From Tanypteryx hageni (lineage: Eukaryota; Arthropoda; Insecta; Odonata; Petaluridae), in assembly GCA_028673005.1 (NCBI GenBank), contig CM054116.1:96636207-96700206 (forward strand): a stretch of DNA of 64,000 nucleotides, given 5' to 3'. Below, piece by piece: positions 26,801-35,144 of this stretch. The notes below the pieces were generated by a model. The model did not search any database. It was given only the letters and a program-made list of their open reading frames with translations, and was not told where the DNA came from. Position numbers and translations under genes: made by a program. Position 1 is the stretch's first letter. The number at the start of each line of letters is the position of its first letter.

Positions 26801-27554
26801 CCCATTTTCTCATAAGACTTTAGTTTTGATATCTGTGTTTTTCACGTCTGAAGTTTTCCAAGAACATAGCCCACCAAAGATAGTGAAAACCTACTGTATT
26901 TCATTTGATGATCATGGGCATTCTAATCATATTTAAACATTGTTTTTGCAATATGTTTTTTATTTTGAAATATTGAAAAAATCATATTAGTCGTATATGA
27001 TACATATTTTTTTGTTTTATCATGTGGCATATTTTCCATGTAATCTTTTTAGGACAACATTTAGCAGCAATTTTGGAAATGGATTTCCTAATGGCTATGG
27101 TGGTTTTGGCAACAATGGCTATCCAAATGCTGGTTTTCCTAATAATTACCACAATGCTTTTGGAGGCTTCCCACAACAGCAGCAAGCCCCTCCAATACCA
27201 AGAACTTTACAACAGGCACTCAAGTTTGCCCCTAGGGACCAAGGTCAGCAACAGCGAGACCAGCAGTCACAGCCACCAAGACCCAATGAATTCATTGCCA
27301 ACAACCGGGCTCTACCAGCACCAGGCCCCACTCATCCACCTCCACAGAGACAAGGTCAACATGGTCGTCAAAATGGGCGCCCTACAAATGGTCATCCGCA
27401 TCACATACCACCCCCACAACTGAGGCAGCCTCCACCAGCCCCTTGCGCATACCAGAATGTTGTTGCATATGGGCAGTATCACCCTGCTCACCATCATCCT
27501 CAAATGGGATATGGTTATACAGCATATGGTCACGCAGCAGCTGTGCAGCAGTAG
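2801..27554 (+). CDS. DEAD-box RNA helicase, DDX5/DDX17 (p68/Rm62) type, 3' part of gene 1
   Basis: Coding exons: 2801-2862, 3251-3310, 3649-3906, 25242-25554, 27053-27554, all bounded by AG/GT with matching phases (1, 1, 1, 2). They encode the end of RecA domain 2: [11 protein letters not shown] (motif IV-like turn), [13 protein letters not shown] (motif V), the INFDYP strand and HRIGRTGR (motif VI, arginine fingers). A tail of about 270 residues follows, rich in Gly, Asn, Gln, Pro and His. The Q motif, Walker A and DEAD exons must lie left of the window. The family unwinds RNA using ATP and acts in splicing and transcription. The tail ends in a [13 protein letters not shown] stretch, recalling the Tyr/Gly-rich end of vertebrate DDX5/17, whereas gene 2 has a short tail. 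The join across the 21-kb intron is inferred from phase and from the shared G-R-x-R-W sequence after the junction. The protein is incomplete only at the window edge; no internal break is seen. Confidence 0.85.
2863..3648 (+). other. Two short introns of gene 1
   Basis: Introns 2863-3250 (388 bp) and 3311-3648 (338 bp), apart from the 60-nt exon between them. They are AT-rich with canonical GT-AG ends. I see no repeat or RNA gene in them. Confidence 0.8.
3251..3310 (+). CDS. Gene 1 exon: motif V ([10 protein letters not shown])
   Basis: The exon is 60 nt between TTGCAG and GTAAGT. It codes [20 protein letters not shown], and the split codon makes the Asp of motif V with the next exon. Length and phase equal gene 2 exon 55238-55297. 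Confidence 0.92.
3649..3906 (+). CDS. Gene 1 exon: motif VI and end of helicase core
   Basis: The acceptor is CTACAG and the donor AATG|GTATGA, phase 1. It encodes [14 protein letters not shown], then HRIGRTGR (motif VI), then AYAFFTTNN and an [10 protein letters not shown] helix, ending in the glycine-rich GGFGGPKNG. About 80% identical by eye to gene 2 exon 59060-59305, but four codons longer after the helix. Reading through the donor adds about 24 residues before a stop at 3978-3980, which would be a truncated isoform if that intron is retained. Confidence 0.92.
4175..4418. mobile_element. hAT MITE, 244 bp
   Basis: The ends are CAGGGGTCACCAAACT and, reverse complemented on the right, CAGGGATCCCCAAACT. 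Flanks are GTTTACAG and GTTTACAA, an 8-bp target duplication with one mismatch, as made by hAT transposases. It has no coding capacity. Confidence 0.8.
4983..5770 (+). pseudogene. Tigger/pogo element remnant, transposase N-terminus
   Basis: After TA at 4981 comes CCATATTTTTCGGGCCATAA, a terminus of the pogo/Tigger kind. From about 5440 a plus-strand translation resembles the psq/CENP-B-type DNA-binding half of Tigger transposases: KLQVIQYA, then ILEWKKK, then KWPQLEEEV and IVEQRKLGI. Several stops and shifts interrupt it. The DDE half and the right end are not found; the piggyBac element starting at 5805 may have landed in this copy. Confidence 0.6.
5805..8136 (-). mobile_element. piggyBac-like DNA transposon, degenerate
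   Basis: The element is bounded by TTAA at 5805-5808 and 8133-8136. Inside the left TTAA is TCCTTTCCATTC and inside the right, reverse complemented, CCCTTTCTGCTG, short imperfect terminal repeats of the piggyBac kind. It encloses a broken minus-strand piggyBac transposase (6005-7591). The terminal repeats are short, so the outer limits are inference. Confidence 0.6.
6005..7591 (-). pseudogene. piggyBac-like transposase, inactivated
   Basis: The minus-strand translation begins [20 protein letters not shown] (ATG at 7591), acidic at the N-terminus as in the family. A DDE-region segment follows with [19 protein letters not shown] and SGTIIANRK (6555-6842). The C-terminus is Lys-rich then Cys-rich ([27 protein letters not shown]), matching the Cys-rich zinc-binding end of piggyBac transposases, with stop at 6005-6007. 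At least three stop codons or frame changes separate the segments (near 7500, 7200 and 6340), so no full protein is possible. Confidence 0.75.
8670..8908 (+). repeat. Interleaved direct duplications before a transposon ORF
   Basis: Block 1 (CATAGTCCAAAAGCTATGAG, continuing to CACCTTGG) is at 8670-8702 and again at 8764-8796. Block 2 (TTTGCTCTCAG through AACATGCCTAGTGTCTG) is at 8702-8758 and again at about 8849-8908. The order 1-2-1-x-2 fits a local tandem duplication with loss of x from the first copy. It lies directly upstream of the ORF at 8946. Confidence 0.7.
8946..9560 (+). pseudogene. Cys-rich transposon-associated ORF of unknown function
   Basis: A 204-codon frame with no ATG near its start (first codon GTG). 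It carries paired Cys motifs: NFCYICGE, then [11 protein letters not shown], then [11 protein letters not shown], followed by [10 protein letters not shown] and SHGPELPVP. This Cys-rich module recurs in many arthropod and cnidarian genomes as a repeated uncharacterised protein and is presumably carried by a mobile element; zinc binding is inferred from the Cys spacing. After about residue 165 the frame appears shifted into non-conserved sequence. It lies about 100 bp before a Penelope-like RT remnant on the same strand, so the two may belong to one element. Confidence 0.5.
9600..10165 (+). pseudogene. Penelope-like reverse transcriptase remnant
   Basis: Plus-strand translations in shifting frames give [12 protein letters not shown] near 9640, [11 protein letters not shown] near 9870 and [18 protein letters not shown] near 10095. 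These match, in order, the conserved N-terminal KGLNF block, the ADKGN block and the LPKIHK-RPI-S block of Penelope-like RTs. Frameshifts and stops separate every block. The catalytic YADD region and GIY-YIG nuclease are not seen, so this is a truncated, dead copy. Confidence 0.65.
10370..10720 (+). repeat. Two diverged copies of a short dispersed motif
   Basis: Two similar stretches, around 10450-10510 and 10630-10705, share CCAAATTCATA-TTACAGAAAAG preceded by a GAAAT-GGT-like segment. They look like the internal repeats of a decayed element. Its class is not clear. Confidence 0.35.
10790..11850 (-). repeat. Dispersed repeat, copy A, broken by a TTAA MITE
   Basis: The reverse complement of 10790-11078 joined to 11632-11720 matches copy C (18520-18895) through GCCGATTGCCAGAGAATTTG, the TTTATGAGTTTAGA segment and ATGGTGATTTTTTTAA. 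The end near 10795-10812 holds a hairpin, GCTTGCATACTGCAAGC. Copy A is split at a TTAA by the MITE 11079-11631. The class is unknown; the terminal hairpin might suggest Helitron kinship but no CTRR end is evident. Confidence 0.6.
11079..11631. mobile_element. TTAA-flanked piggyBac-type MITE, 553 bp
   Basis: Perfect terminal repeats CCACTCATCTGGGT (left) and ACCCAGATGAGTGG (right) are flanked on both sides by TTAA, the target used by piggyBac transposases. Copies B (around 14690) and C (around 18610) of the surrounding repeat each show a single uninterrupted TTAA at the same place, giving two paralogous empty sites. It has no coding frame. Confidence 0.8.
11853..14497 (+). mobile_element. Tigger/pogo DNA transposon, 2.6 kb
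   Basis: The left end is CCGTAAATACCCGCATATAA and the right, reverse complemented, CCGTAAATACCCTCGTATAA; both are flanked by TA. The motif CCCTCGTATAA recurs just inside each end. The element carries a pogo-family transposase relic at 12933-14228. It lies in the gene 1 giant intron between copies A and B of a dispersed repeat. Confidence 0.88.
12933..14228 (+). pseudogene. Tigger-type transposase, frameshifted
   Basis: Part 1 (12933-13328, 131 residues) is intact and holds the psq helix-turn-helix ([20 protein letters not shown]) and the CENP-B-type half (LEKRLMKWI through [20 protein letters not shown]). Part 2 (13330-13680) is broken by stops and shifts but shows [18 protein letters not shown] and FPKGIII. 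Part 3 (13689-14228) holds [10 protein letters not shown] with the second Asp, then [21 protein letters not shown], and an acidic tail [19 protein letters not shown]. The segment that should carry the first catalytic Asp is damaged. Host pogo derivatives such as CENP-B and JRK are intact, which argues against domestication here. Confidence 0.85.
14590..14800 (-). repeat. Dispersed repeat, copy B (empty site)
   Basis: Matches copy A: TCTAAATTCTCGGGCAATC, then ATAATCATTAAGAATATA, then AAAAATTAGGATATTTTGTG and GATTATGGCA. The TTAA that in copy A holds the 553-bp MITE is uninterrupted here. Confidence 0.65.
15146..15360. repeat. Head-to-head inverted repeat, about 100-bp arms
   Basis: The left arm (15146-15249) and right arm (15264-15360) are imperfect inverted copies. 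They meet around a 14-bp spacer and each ends in a TTGCATTCTGCAA hairpin followed by CACC--CTACT. The shared core is AGGTGAGATGAAAT plus a GAAAAATT-AGAGATATTT block. A related single arm occurs at 47625-47830 on the plus strand, where AAAATTTGCAAT also matches 15407-15418. Confidence 0.65.
15965..16044. repeat. Near-perfect fold-back hairpin, 35-bp arms
   Basis: GTTATATGTTACTCCTCCTC and the next 15 bases are repeated inverted after a 10-base loop, with a single A/G mismatch in 35 pairs. The right arm abuts the 3' side of the mariner fragment. Such a hairpin could be a snap-back transposon end or, if transcribed, a small-RNA precursor. Confidence 0.85.
16045..16500 (-). pseudogene. mariner transposase fragment
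   Basis: The minus strand reads [24 protein letters not shown], then [10 protein letters not shown] (first catalytic Asp), a one-base shift, then [32 protein letters not shown], and ends [17 protein letters not shown] with the second Asp. This is the core of a mariner (D,D34D) transposase of the SETMAR-like irritans type. The N-terminal DNA-binding part, the final Asp block and both terminal repeats are missing, and the frame is broken at about 16350. Confidence 0.88.
16642..17389. mobile_element. MITE with CCGTATTTACC termini
   Basis: The left end is CCGTATTTACCCGAATCCAA and the right, reverse complemented, CCATATTTACCTGAATCTAA, followed inside by AGACGACC and AGATGACG. TA flanks the right side; the left flank is AA and may have mutated. 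The style is that of pogo/Tigger-derived MITEs. A block of short internal repeats is listed separately. Confidence 0.65.
16965..17295. repeat. Scrambled short repeats around GTCRTGCGACAAATT
   Basis: The words TTTGTCGTGC, GTCATGCGACAAATTTGTC, TCGTCACACGTTAATTC and CATGACTAATTGAC recur with changes in both orientations about every 20-35 bp through the interior of the MITE. Nothing comparable appears elsewhere in the window. Confidence 0.6.
17572..18088. mobile_element. MITE with TAGTTGGGAGCACGAACGAA termini
   Basis: The left end TAGTTGGGAGCACGAACGAA plus GG is repeated exactly inverted at 18067-18088, giving 22 perfect bases of terminal repeat. A TA target duplication is possible at both ends. 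No coding frame is convincing. The superfamily is not determined. Confidence 0.75.
18520..18895 (+). repeat. Dispersed repeat, copy C (inverted relative to A and B)
   Basis: The plus strand matches the reverse complement of copies A and B: ATAATCCTA-CAAAATAT, then GTCTTAATGATGATTATTG with an unbroken TTAA, then GCCGATTGCCAGAGAATTTG, TTATTTATGAGTTTAGA and GGTGTATGGTGATTTTTTTA. It stops within the CGCTTGC of the terminal hairpin. Confidence 0.7.
19686..21273. mobile_element. Tigger-like non-autonomous element, 1.6 kb
   Basis: The left end is CAGTATGTCCTCGGTTTAAT and the right, reverse complemented, CAGTGTGTCCTCGATTAACA; both are flanked by TA. The subterminal sequence (GTCGCTTCGGTTAATG, GAGTTAACGTCG) repeats the same motif. 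Nothing inside resembles an intact transposase. Confidence 0.65.
21775..21997. mobile_element. hAT MITE, 223 bp
   Basis: The ends are CAGTGGTGGAT and, inverted, CAGTGGCAGAT. The flanks GTTATAAG and GTTATTAG are an 8-bp target duplication with one mismatch. Confidence 0.78.
22006..25200. other. Giant intron, no feature recognised
   Basis: AT-rich sequence without a convincing exon, RNA gene or dated repeat. The stretch 23270-23470 has the GATGAACGG-type wording seen in decayed Helitron or LINE copies but has no boundaries. It ends with the T-rich tract that precedes the tail exon. Confidence 0.5.
25242..25554 (+). CDS. Gene 1 exon: Gly/Asn/Arg-rich tail, first part
   Basis: The reading frame is open from before 25220. 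The acceptor CACCAACAG|GA is preferred because, joined to the phase-1 end at 3906, it gives NG-RGRW, parallel to NG-RNRW in gene 2. A second acceptor at 25205 is also phase-compatible and would add about 12 residues including an internal Met. The exon encodes repeated NG, NGH and GGRNNN motifs and a QQGPPQQQQ run, then ends AATGG|GTGAGC in phase 2. RGG-like tails in this family bind RNA and favour phase separation. The long minus-strand frames here come from the biased composition. Confidence 0.75.
25555..27052 (+). other. Gene 1 last intron
   Basis: A 1.5-kb GT-AG intron between the two tail exons. A minus-strand frame at 26069-26311 codes a Lys-rich then hydrophobic peptide ([20 protein letters not shown]) that I cannot identify; it might be a scrap of a mobile or viral-like element. 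Nothing else is recognised. Confidence 0.6.
27053..27554 (+). CDS. Gene 1 terminal exon: Gly/Tyr then Pro/Gln/His-rich tail, stop
   Basis: The acceptor CTTTTTAG|G follows a T-rich tract, and its phase restores Gly with the previous exon. The first 45 residues are Phe/Gly/Asn/Tyr-rich ([17 protein letters not shown]); then come [18 protein letters not shown], several PP and QQ runs, and a His/Tyr/Gly end ([19 protein letters not shown]) with stop TAG at 27552. Composition is typical of an intrinsically disordered, prion-like tail. The +1 frame is also open for about 130 codons but only because of the repetitive codons. Confidence 0.82.
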
Positions 27555-30500
27555 ACTTGTCATAGCAAGGCAGATATTTTTGCCTCTTGCTGGCGCATTA
27601 TTAGAAAATTTTGATCCTACAGAGCACAAGACTTATCAAATTGATGTTGTAAGAAAATAATTCTTCTAACCATTTACAAGCATCTTTTGATTTTAGAAGC
27701 AGATTAGGCATTTCTTATCTTCTTAAATCTAACCAGTTAATAAGACGATTATCATGATTTCATTGCCTCATTATATTTATTTATATATATTGTAAGTCTT
27801 ATGCTCTGTAAGTGCATGTTTTTCAAATATGTATACCCTTCAGTTAACCTGACTCCTTTAGGTGTTGGTGGGGTACACTAGTACCTCTTTAATGTGGTGA
27901 GGCAAACGTACTAAGAATCCCTTTGTCTCTGTGATGGACCAAAATTTGAAACTTTTTGAAAACTGGTTAGTGTGGGCTTTCCTTAAACAATTCTTTCCCA
28001 AATGGACCTTCAGCAGTTTTGATTTAGGTGCTGACCATTAAGGAAGGAAATGCTCAAAGGGTTTCGTAGTTATTATAACGTTTAGCCTCAATATAAACTT
28101 TTTTCATAATAACTTAGCGTGTTCTTTTCCAATCAAATGCATTTGAGAATTTTGTGTTACTTTTGCCTGTAAAGTCAATGTAATATTTTTCAGGAGTTTA
28201 TCTTATGCTTTTCAATCATAAGACTGCATCGTATGAATTAATGAAAATTTTCTTGTTCCTTTCTATTATGTGATATTGTAGGGCACCAAATGTTAAGGTG
28301 CTGCTAATGTAGTAGTACCCTGGGTACATTGCTGTTGTACCTGGATGCCTCTATGTAGAGCTCATGTATGGTATAATTAATTCGAGGGCCAATTATTAGT
28401 GGCTTTGTGTCCTATTTTGCACTTTTTTCCCTTAACGGTTGTTGGAATATCGGCACTGATCCATGAAGCCTTATACAGGCTATACGTATCCCTATGCAAA
28501 GACCTGCCAACATTTTTTTTAACACTTGGGCTTGCCTGAGTGCATGCAACATGTTGTTAAACTAGGATAATACCATTCGAGATAGTCAAATTCTTTTATC
28601 TTAAAGAATTGTTTCATGTACAAACAATATATTTAGCAGGTCCTAAAGTAGATTCATTCCAGTCTCCCTTTTGAAAAGAGGTAAGACTGTTTTTTTTAGA
28701 GTGCTTGAAGCTTTATTTTTTGCATTTAAAAATCCCAAGGGCGTGTGAGTGTGTGAATGTGCATCGAAATGCAAACCAGGGTGTTAACTATGACAAAGAT
28801 GATGTCCATTTCCTTATTCTCTATAAAGTATTTAAAGTAAAACCCAAGGGAAAAACTTGGCCTCTATTGGTGCCGAATTTCACCTACCACTGCCACTCTG
28901 GGAAAAGTACACATACCTTCATGTTTACCTTACTGATGCCTTTCTGGCCCTCGTGTCCCTGTGCACATCGCAGTCTTTCAGTTATTTCCCATGCACCTAT
29001 CATTTTTTAATGAAGGCAAGCTTTCCTTGTAGCTCCCAAATTAGTATTTCATGTTTTTCTGACAGTGTCTAGTAATTATTGTTCCAAAATGTTAAGCCTG
29101 TAATTGTATAGCCCTTATGCTTCCCATTCCCTCCTTGCACCATCCTATACTCAATATTTAACATTAGTAGGAAGAGCATTTTTAATACTCTTAAATTGTC
29201 ATTCCTGTTTCCCCTAACAAGAACCACTTATTTTTTTATTTGAATACTATTACATCAATAGGTTGTATCATATGGGGAAGAAGTTATCTTCAAGCGGAAT
29301 CTTGAGCAATTCAAATATTTCTTAAGTGCTATTATTGTGTCTTGCAAATCGATTTTGATTCAATTTCTCTAAGCACAAGAAGTTTTGTCAAAGCCTCAGA
29401 TTTGCCGGCATTCGAAGAATAGGTGCAGAAGTCTTTTGTCCATGAGTGCTGTGAGGATTGCACGTTAAAGAATCTAATTCCAAGTGGTTCCTTTTGAGTG
29501 GCTTTTCTGTCCTTGAAATGGGCAGGGAAGTTGAAGTGTTTGTAAAATCTTGCCTTTCTAATGAAAGTGTGTGTGATCTTCAGCGTTGGGCGAAGAATGA
29601 GTGAATGCCGTGAGTAATGAGTGGTTTTGAAAGTGGTTCAATTTTGGGTCAATGATCATCCCAGGGGAATTTTGGGGAATGGAGGGTCACGTCATTCTCT
29701 TTGGCTATGGTTTGGGAAGGAGCCCATTCCCATACCTTCTTCATGCTATTTTTATCTTTCCCTCATATTATCAAATTTTCATGTGGTGGGTAGTTGTTAA
29801 ACGAAAATCGCGGGCGATTTTAATCCTTTGGTAATCCGCGATAATTGTAGCTAGTGGTTGAGATTTAATGTTTATGGTGTATAATCTTTCTAAACTGGTT
29901 GTCATGTACTGATTATTTTGTCCTCTTAAATATCGAGATTTGTTATACTTTTTGTTACATTTTCATTGTCTCCCAAAATAAGTTGCATTGATAATCTATT
30001 ATTCCTCTTGTAACCTAGTCCCTTTACATGTTTCTCTAAATCTATTGTAATTTAATGTATCCCCTCATTGCCTCAAGATGTTGACTCATTGTAGTGATTT
30101 TGCTGTTGTATGTTTTATGGTGTGAAAATTGGTTATCGAACCACTTATCCCATCCCATTTTATCTCCCCTCCCCCACTCAAGCTGTAAGCAGCTTTTCCA
30201 GCTCCCCATTTCCCACTTTTCCCTGTCACAAAACACACAACAATGAAGATCTGTCCACCCATTTTTTGCGGGTCGTGTAAATAGTAGTGAGTAATATAAA
30301 AGTATGTGTGTGTTAACGAAAGAGAGAGTTATCAAATTGTCCACGGCCCACAGAGCAATGTGGTGGCTCCTAATTCACTTCTATGCTGTGATAATGTGAC
30401 GAAGTAGAATTTATTTTATTCTTTTTCAATTTGTGAATCCGAGGAGAAAGGTCGGCGCGAACTGCCGTGAGTGATTAAAAAAAAAGAGCACAGTATTTTT

Positions 30501-31300
30501 CACAAAATAGGGATGTAAAATGCGATTGCATAAGTACAATGTCAATTGGTTATTTTATTTTACTTTAAAGATACTGTAGGAAAAATGTGTTTTTTATCTT
30601 ATAATACAGTATTGTTATATATTTTCATCAAAATTAAAAGGTAATAAGTTAAGTAATGTCAAATGCATGTTGCAGTGCACCATGTAGGTTCTTTTTCATT
30701 ATTTTATTTTATTGTGCAATGAATATTTGTGTGTGCAGTTCCTGAAAATCAGAGAACTTAAAAATAACAGTGAGAATTTTGATTTCTCATTGCTCCACAA
30801 GCTTTTGAACTCTTGTCTGTGATAATCATACAAGTCCAAGTAAGTTCATTTGTTTTTTAATAATACATCTACTATAATATCAGAAAAAAAGGAGTGCAGC
30901 TTTAATATTAATAGATTAGGCAGGAAAGTGAAACATTGCCTTAATAATATGTATTTTTTCCTCTCAATTAAGCCTGTGTTCCACCAACCTTTCTCATTGG
31001 AAGTGGTTGTGTTCACATCTATTCATACTAGGCTATTGAAATTACTTTTACAATACCTTGCAATCTCATTCTATAATTTGAAATGAAATGCAGTGTGGGA
31101 AAGAGGTCCCTAGCCTGAATCTCATGCTCTATGGGGGAGTACATTTTATAATCTATGTGATTTTTGTTACACTATGAGTCAGAGCTTCATAGCTCAACAT
31201 ATCTGATTGGCAATATCTAAAATGTTTTTGTTCTATTGAATAAATTAATGCCATCTGGTTTTTTCAACCATGACAGATATTATGTAACTGTTCTTCAATA
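27555..31300 (+). other. Gene 1 3' UTR and downstream flank
   Basis: T-rich sequence without recognisable coding frames or transposon ends. The first clear AATAAA hexamers are at 31239 and 31296, so the 3' UTR could be as long as 3.7 kb, or a variant signal may be used earlier. The short open frames here (for example 28705-29010) have no recognisable content. Confidence 0.4.
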
Positions 31301-31687
31301 AAATAGCCTTGTATTGGAAATCATGAAAGTAGCCCACACTGCTATTGGTTTCCTCTCAGAAGGCATTTTTCCTAATGTAACACAGTATTATGGTAATAAA
31401 TCTTATGAAAATGCTGTTCACAATGGTAATATGGAATTTTATTGAATGAATTGGTAATATGTATTAGTGACAGTTTAAGAGATTGGGCATGGCTGTTGCT
31501 TGAATCAACTGAAGATAACCTTGAACTCATCATTCACTTTTTTCAACATAGCTGCAGGGTGCAAGTGATCTCTACATTTACTCATGGAGTAAATGTAGTA
31601 CTTCCAACTAAAAGATAAAGGTAAATGATAGAAATATTAATAAATTTATATTTTTATTAAGCGCAGAATTCTTCCAGTAACTTAAGA

Positions 31688-31905
31688 CGGGTGTTCAATC
31701 TACAGCCTCCAAAGCTATGGTGAAAAATCAATCCAAAAGATTAAGAAATCATACATTTTATGAAAATTTTGATAAAGCTTTTAATATTGAAATGTCAACC
31801 TTATTTAGACAATTTTCATTTATATGGCACCTCAGAATCCGATTTACACATTCTGTCCACCGAAGAATTCGCAACTTCCAATGTAGAAAAGGTTGGACAC
31901 CACTG
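31688..31905. mobile_element. hAT MITE, 218 bp
   Basis: The right end, reverse complemented, is CAGTGGTGTCCAACCTTTTC; the left end, CGGGTGTTCAATC, has lost a base or two of the same terminus. Flanks ACTTAAGA and ACTTAAGG form an 8-bp duplication with one mismatch. Confidence 0.72.
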
Positions 31906-32350
31906 ACTTAAGGGAACACAAATGAGAAACAGAAATTTTAGCATTTCCCATGGAAAGTTAGAGAAACTTATTCCTCTCAGTTTATCGTGTATATCAAGCA
32001 ACCGCAATTTTCACGCTTCAGCAATTTGTTTCCCGTTTGTTCTAGAAATCTTTTTAATTCTGAAGCCATTGTGTTTGATCATTTCAGCTTCAATAAAGCA
32101 TTGTGCATGTAACACATTTTGTAGAATTTAGACCAGTGGTTCTCAACCAGTGTGCCGCGAACTTTCCCCAAGTATGCCGCACATCTTTGAAGAGAAATTG
32201 CTAATCTGCATGTCTTCCACCGATTATATACACAGTTTTAACAAAGAAACTAACACAGTGTTAAGACTAGTTGAATCCAGTCCTCAAGTATCACTGCTTT
32301 GGAAGACGTGTAAACAGTAAGCCTGACAACAACGTCAGCATTGTCATAGT

Positions 32351-32897
32351 CAGGTCCTAACTCAGGAATTTTGAGGCCTGGCCCAAAATCAAAATGTGAG
32401 GGCCCCCCCTCAAAAAATATAATACTATAAAAAAATTTATGGAGAATATTTTGTTAGCTTTTAACCAATAAACTAATATTCTGTCACAAATTTCTTTATG
32501 GAAAACAAATTAGGAATTCGGTTTTACTTCACTATAGAATTGAATTTTTTTTAAATATCAAAATAAAAATTAAATTTTGTCAACTTATAAAAGAATATTT
32601 TCTCATGCCAAGTCAAGTATTAACCAGATTTTATTCACAAAAAAACAGTAAATCCTCGGAGTAGTCAAACACTCAGGGAGGTAATTGGAAGGCATACATC
32701 AATTAGCCAGTCTGATACTACATTTAAATAAAATTTAGAAATTTTCAATTTCTTAATTTTTTACAATAAAAATTAGAATTATTTAAAATGTGTATTTTAT
32801 CTAATATATATTTTTTCTCACATTAAAATATGAGGCCCCCTTTGACTTTGAGGCCCAAGCCAAATGGCCCAGCTGGCCTTCACTTAGTTAGACCCTG
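32351..32897. mobile_element. hAT-type MITE nested in the hAT element
   Basis: The ends are CAGGTCCTAACTCAG and, inverted, CAGGGTCTAACTAAG. The flanks are GTCATAGT on both sides, a perfect 8-bp target duplication. The inside is AT-rich apart from GGCC-rich subterminal blocks. Nesting shows it inserted after the surrounding element. Confidence 0.88.
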
Positions 32898-33228
32898 GTC
32901 ATAGTAACTGAATCCCTTGTGCATGAGTCATAGACAACTGATTGGTTCTCGTTGCTCTCTAAGTCTTGACGATGACATATGTAGCATGCTCCGCCTGCAG
33001 TAACCTTCCTGGCTGTCTGCGACTCTGGTGCATTCATTTATCAAATCAGTACTAGCCTAGATTCATGGCTGGCTTATACTACTATTTGGTATCTGTGGAT
33101 GTTTCGTGAGTATTCTGTATAAAATAATTTTTTATTAAGTGTTTTGTGTAATACCATTGGTAGGACACTGATATTTGTGGTTTCGCACAATTATCATTGC
33201 TAAATATTATACAACTTGCACCTCTAAA

Positions 33229-34944
33229 AATGGACATATTACAAGAAAACGTAATGGTGAAAATATGAAGAACATATTAAGGAAAAACCCAGTACCAGCA
33301 GGACCAAGGCAAGTAAGATTTCTAAGGTTTCTCACATGTATATGGACAGTTATTTGAGACTGGGCTTTTCTTGGTGTGGAGATAAAGATTGTCCTGTTCC
33401 AATGTGTGTTGTGTGCAGTGAGAAACTATCAAACGAAGCCATGGTTCCCATCAAATTGAAGTGACATTTCATCACAGATCATGCACACCTTGAAGGAAAA
33501 GATTTGAATTATTTCAAAAGGTTGATGGAACTGCATTCTAAACAAGCGAGTCACTTGGAAAAAAAAACAAAGTGTCTGATGGAGCTCAAGTTGCTTCTTA
33601 TCAGGTAGCAGAAATCATAGCTCAAAAAATGAAGCCCCACACTATAGCTGAGTCTCTTATTTTGCCTGCATGCTGTGCGATAGTTAGGACAATGCTCAGT
33701 GATGAAGCGGGACAAGAAATTTCCAAAATTCAGCTTTCTAATGATACAATTCGAAGGTTAGAAGATGTCATCTAACATAGAGGAAAATGTTTCTAATAAG
33801 CTTAAAATGTTAGACTTGCAAGTTGATGAGTCAACCGATATTACCGGCAAAGCGCAACTATCAGCATACTTCTTACTTAGAACATTTGGAAATTTCATGG
33901 AAGTTATGTGCAGGAATTTGTACCGATGGTGCTCCATCCATGTTGGGATCTGCCAAAGGCTTCGTCTCACTTGTAAAACAACAGAATACAACTACAATAA
34001 CTAGGTACCCATTGTTTTTTGCACAGGGAAGCCCTTGTTGGAAAGACATTAAGGAGTTGAGTTAAAGTCAGTATTAGACCAAGTTTTCGGAATGGTTAAT
34101 TTTGTGAAATCAAGACCTCTAAAGACCCACCTCTTCAAACAGCTTTGTAATGCTATGGATTCGCAGTATGAGTATTTAGTTTTACACACAGAAATAAGAT
34201 GGCTGTCAATGGGAAGAGTTTTGACTCGTGTATATGAACTTAAAGAAGAGATGTTACTATTTTTTTAAACAGAGGGAAACTGATTTTTGTGAATATCTTA
34301 GCAGTGAACTTTGGTGCGCCAAATTAGCATATTTGGCAGATATATTTAGGTATCTGAATAGTGTGAAGACCAGCATGCAAGAGCGGAAACATTCTGACGT
34401 CTACAGATAAGCTATTGGCATTGCAGAGAAATATAGTCATCTGGAAAAGGAGAGCTAGGGAAGGTAATCTTAAAATGCTTCCTCGGATTCCAAAAACCCA
34501 TACGAAAGAAATTGTTGCTCTCATGGTGGAGCATTTAGCAACTCCAGAGCACAATATTGAGCGTTACTTTCCATCCTTGACTACAGAGAAATACGACTGG
34601 GTAATGAACTTGTTCACACCGTTGACAACTGACTTATGTGTTTTTACTCTCTCTGAAGAAGAAGAGTTAGCTTCCTTTTCAACTGATCGCACTCTGAAAA
34701 TAAATCAATTACGCCGAATTGTCTCTGTATATCTGTTAGAGAAGAATATTCAGAAATTGCGAAAAAAGCTTGGGCAGTTTTCTGCATCCTGTGTGAGTTG
34801 GGGTTCTCGACACTTACAAACATTAAATGCAGAAAAAGGGAATGGTTCACCTGTGTAGAAGATGACATGAGAGTCTGCTTATCACGGATAAGTCCTAATA
34901 TCAGTGTAATCATTAGAAAACGCCAAGCTCAAGTGTCACATTAG
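33229..34944 (+). pseudogene. hAT transposase relic, ZBED5/FAM200-like
   Basis: A zinc-finger-like start (GFSWCGDKDCPVPMCVVCSEKLSNEAM, Cys pairs near 33365-33440) is followed by SYQVAEIIAQKMKPHTIAE and KIQLSNDTIRR. LQVDESTDITGKAQL holds the first catalytic Asp of the hAT RNase-H fold. Then come CTDGAPSMLGSAKGFVSLV (second Asp region), LVLHTEIRWLSMGRVLTRV (the conserved RW block) and a C-terminal dimerisation segment ELGFSTLTNIK ending at 34944. A piece between QLSAY and CTDGAPS appears deleted and at least five frameshifts or stops break the frame, so this is a fossil, not a domesticated gene. Confidence 0.85.
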
Positions 34945-35144
34945 GTAAGATTTTAAAATAGATTTTTTAACAAAACTTCATCATTTGTTCTGTTTTACGA
35001 TATAATAACTTAATTTGGTCGATTATATATATACGACATAATATAAAAAATACATGAATTTTTATGATAAATCCTAGTCCTTATTCAAATCTAATTCCAG
35101 TGTGCCGCAAAAAAAGTGAATATCCAAAGTGTGCTGCGAGCACC

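Noticed and set aside
27022..27423. Second plus-strand frame inside the last gene 1 exon
   Set aside because: It lacks the Gly/Asn motif continuity with the previous exon; phase favours the frame ending at 27554.
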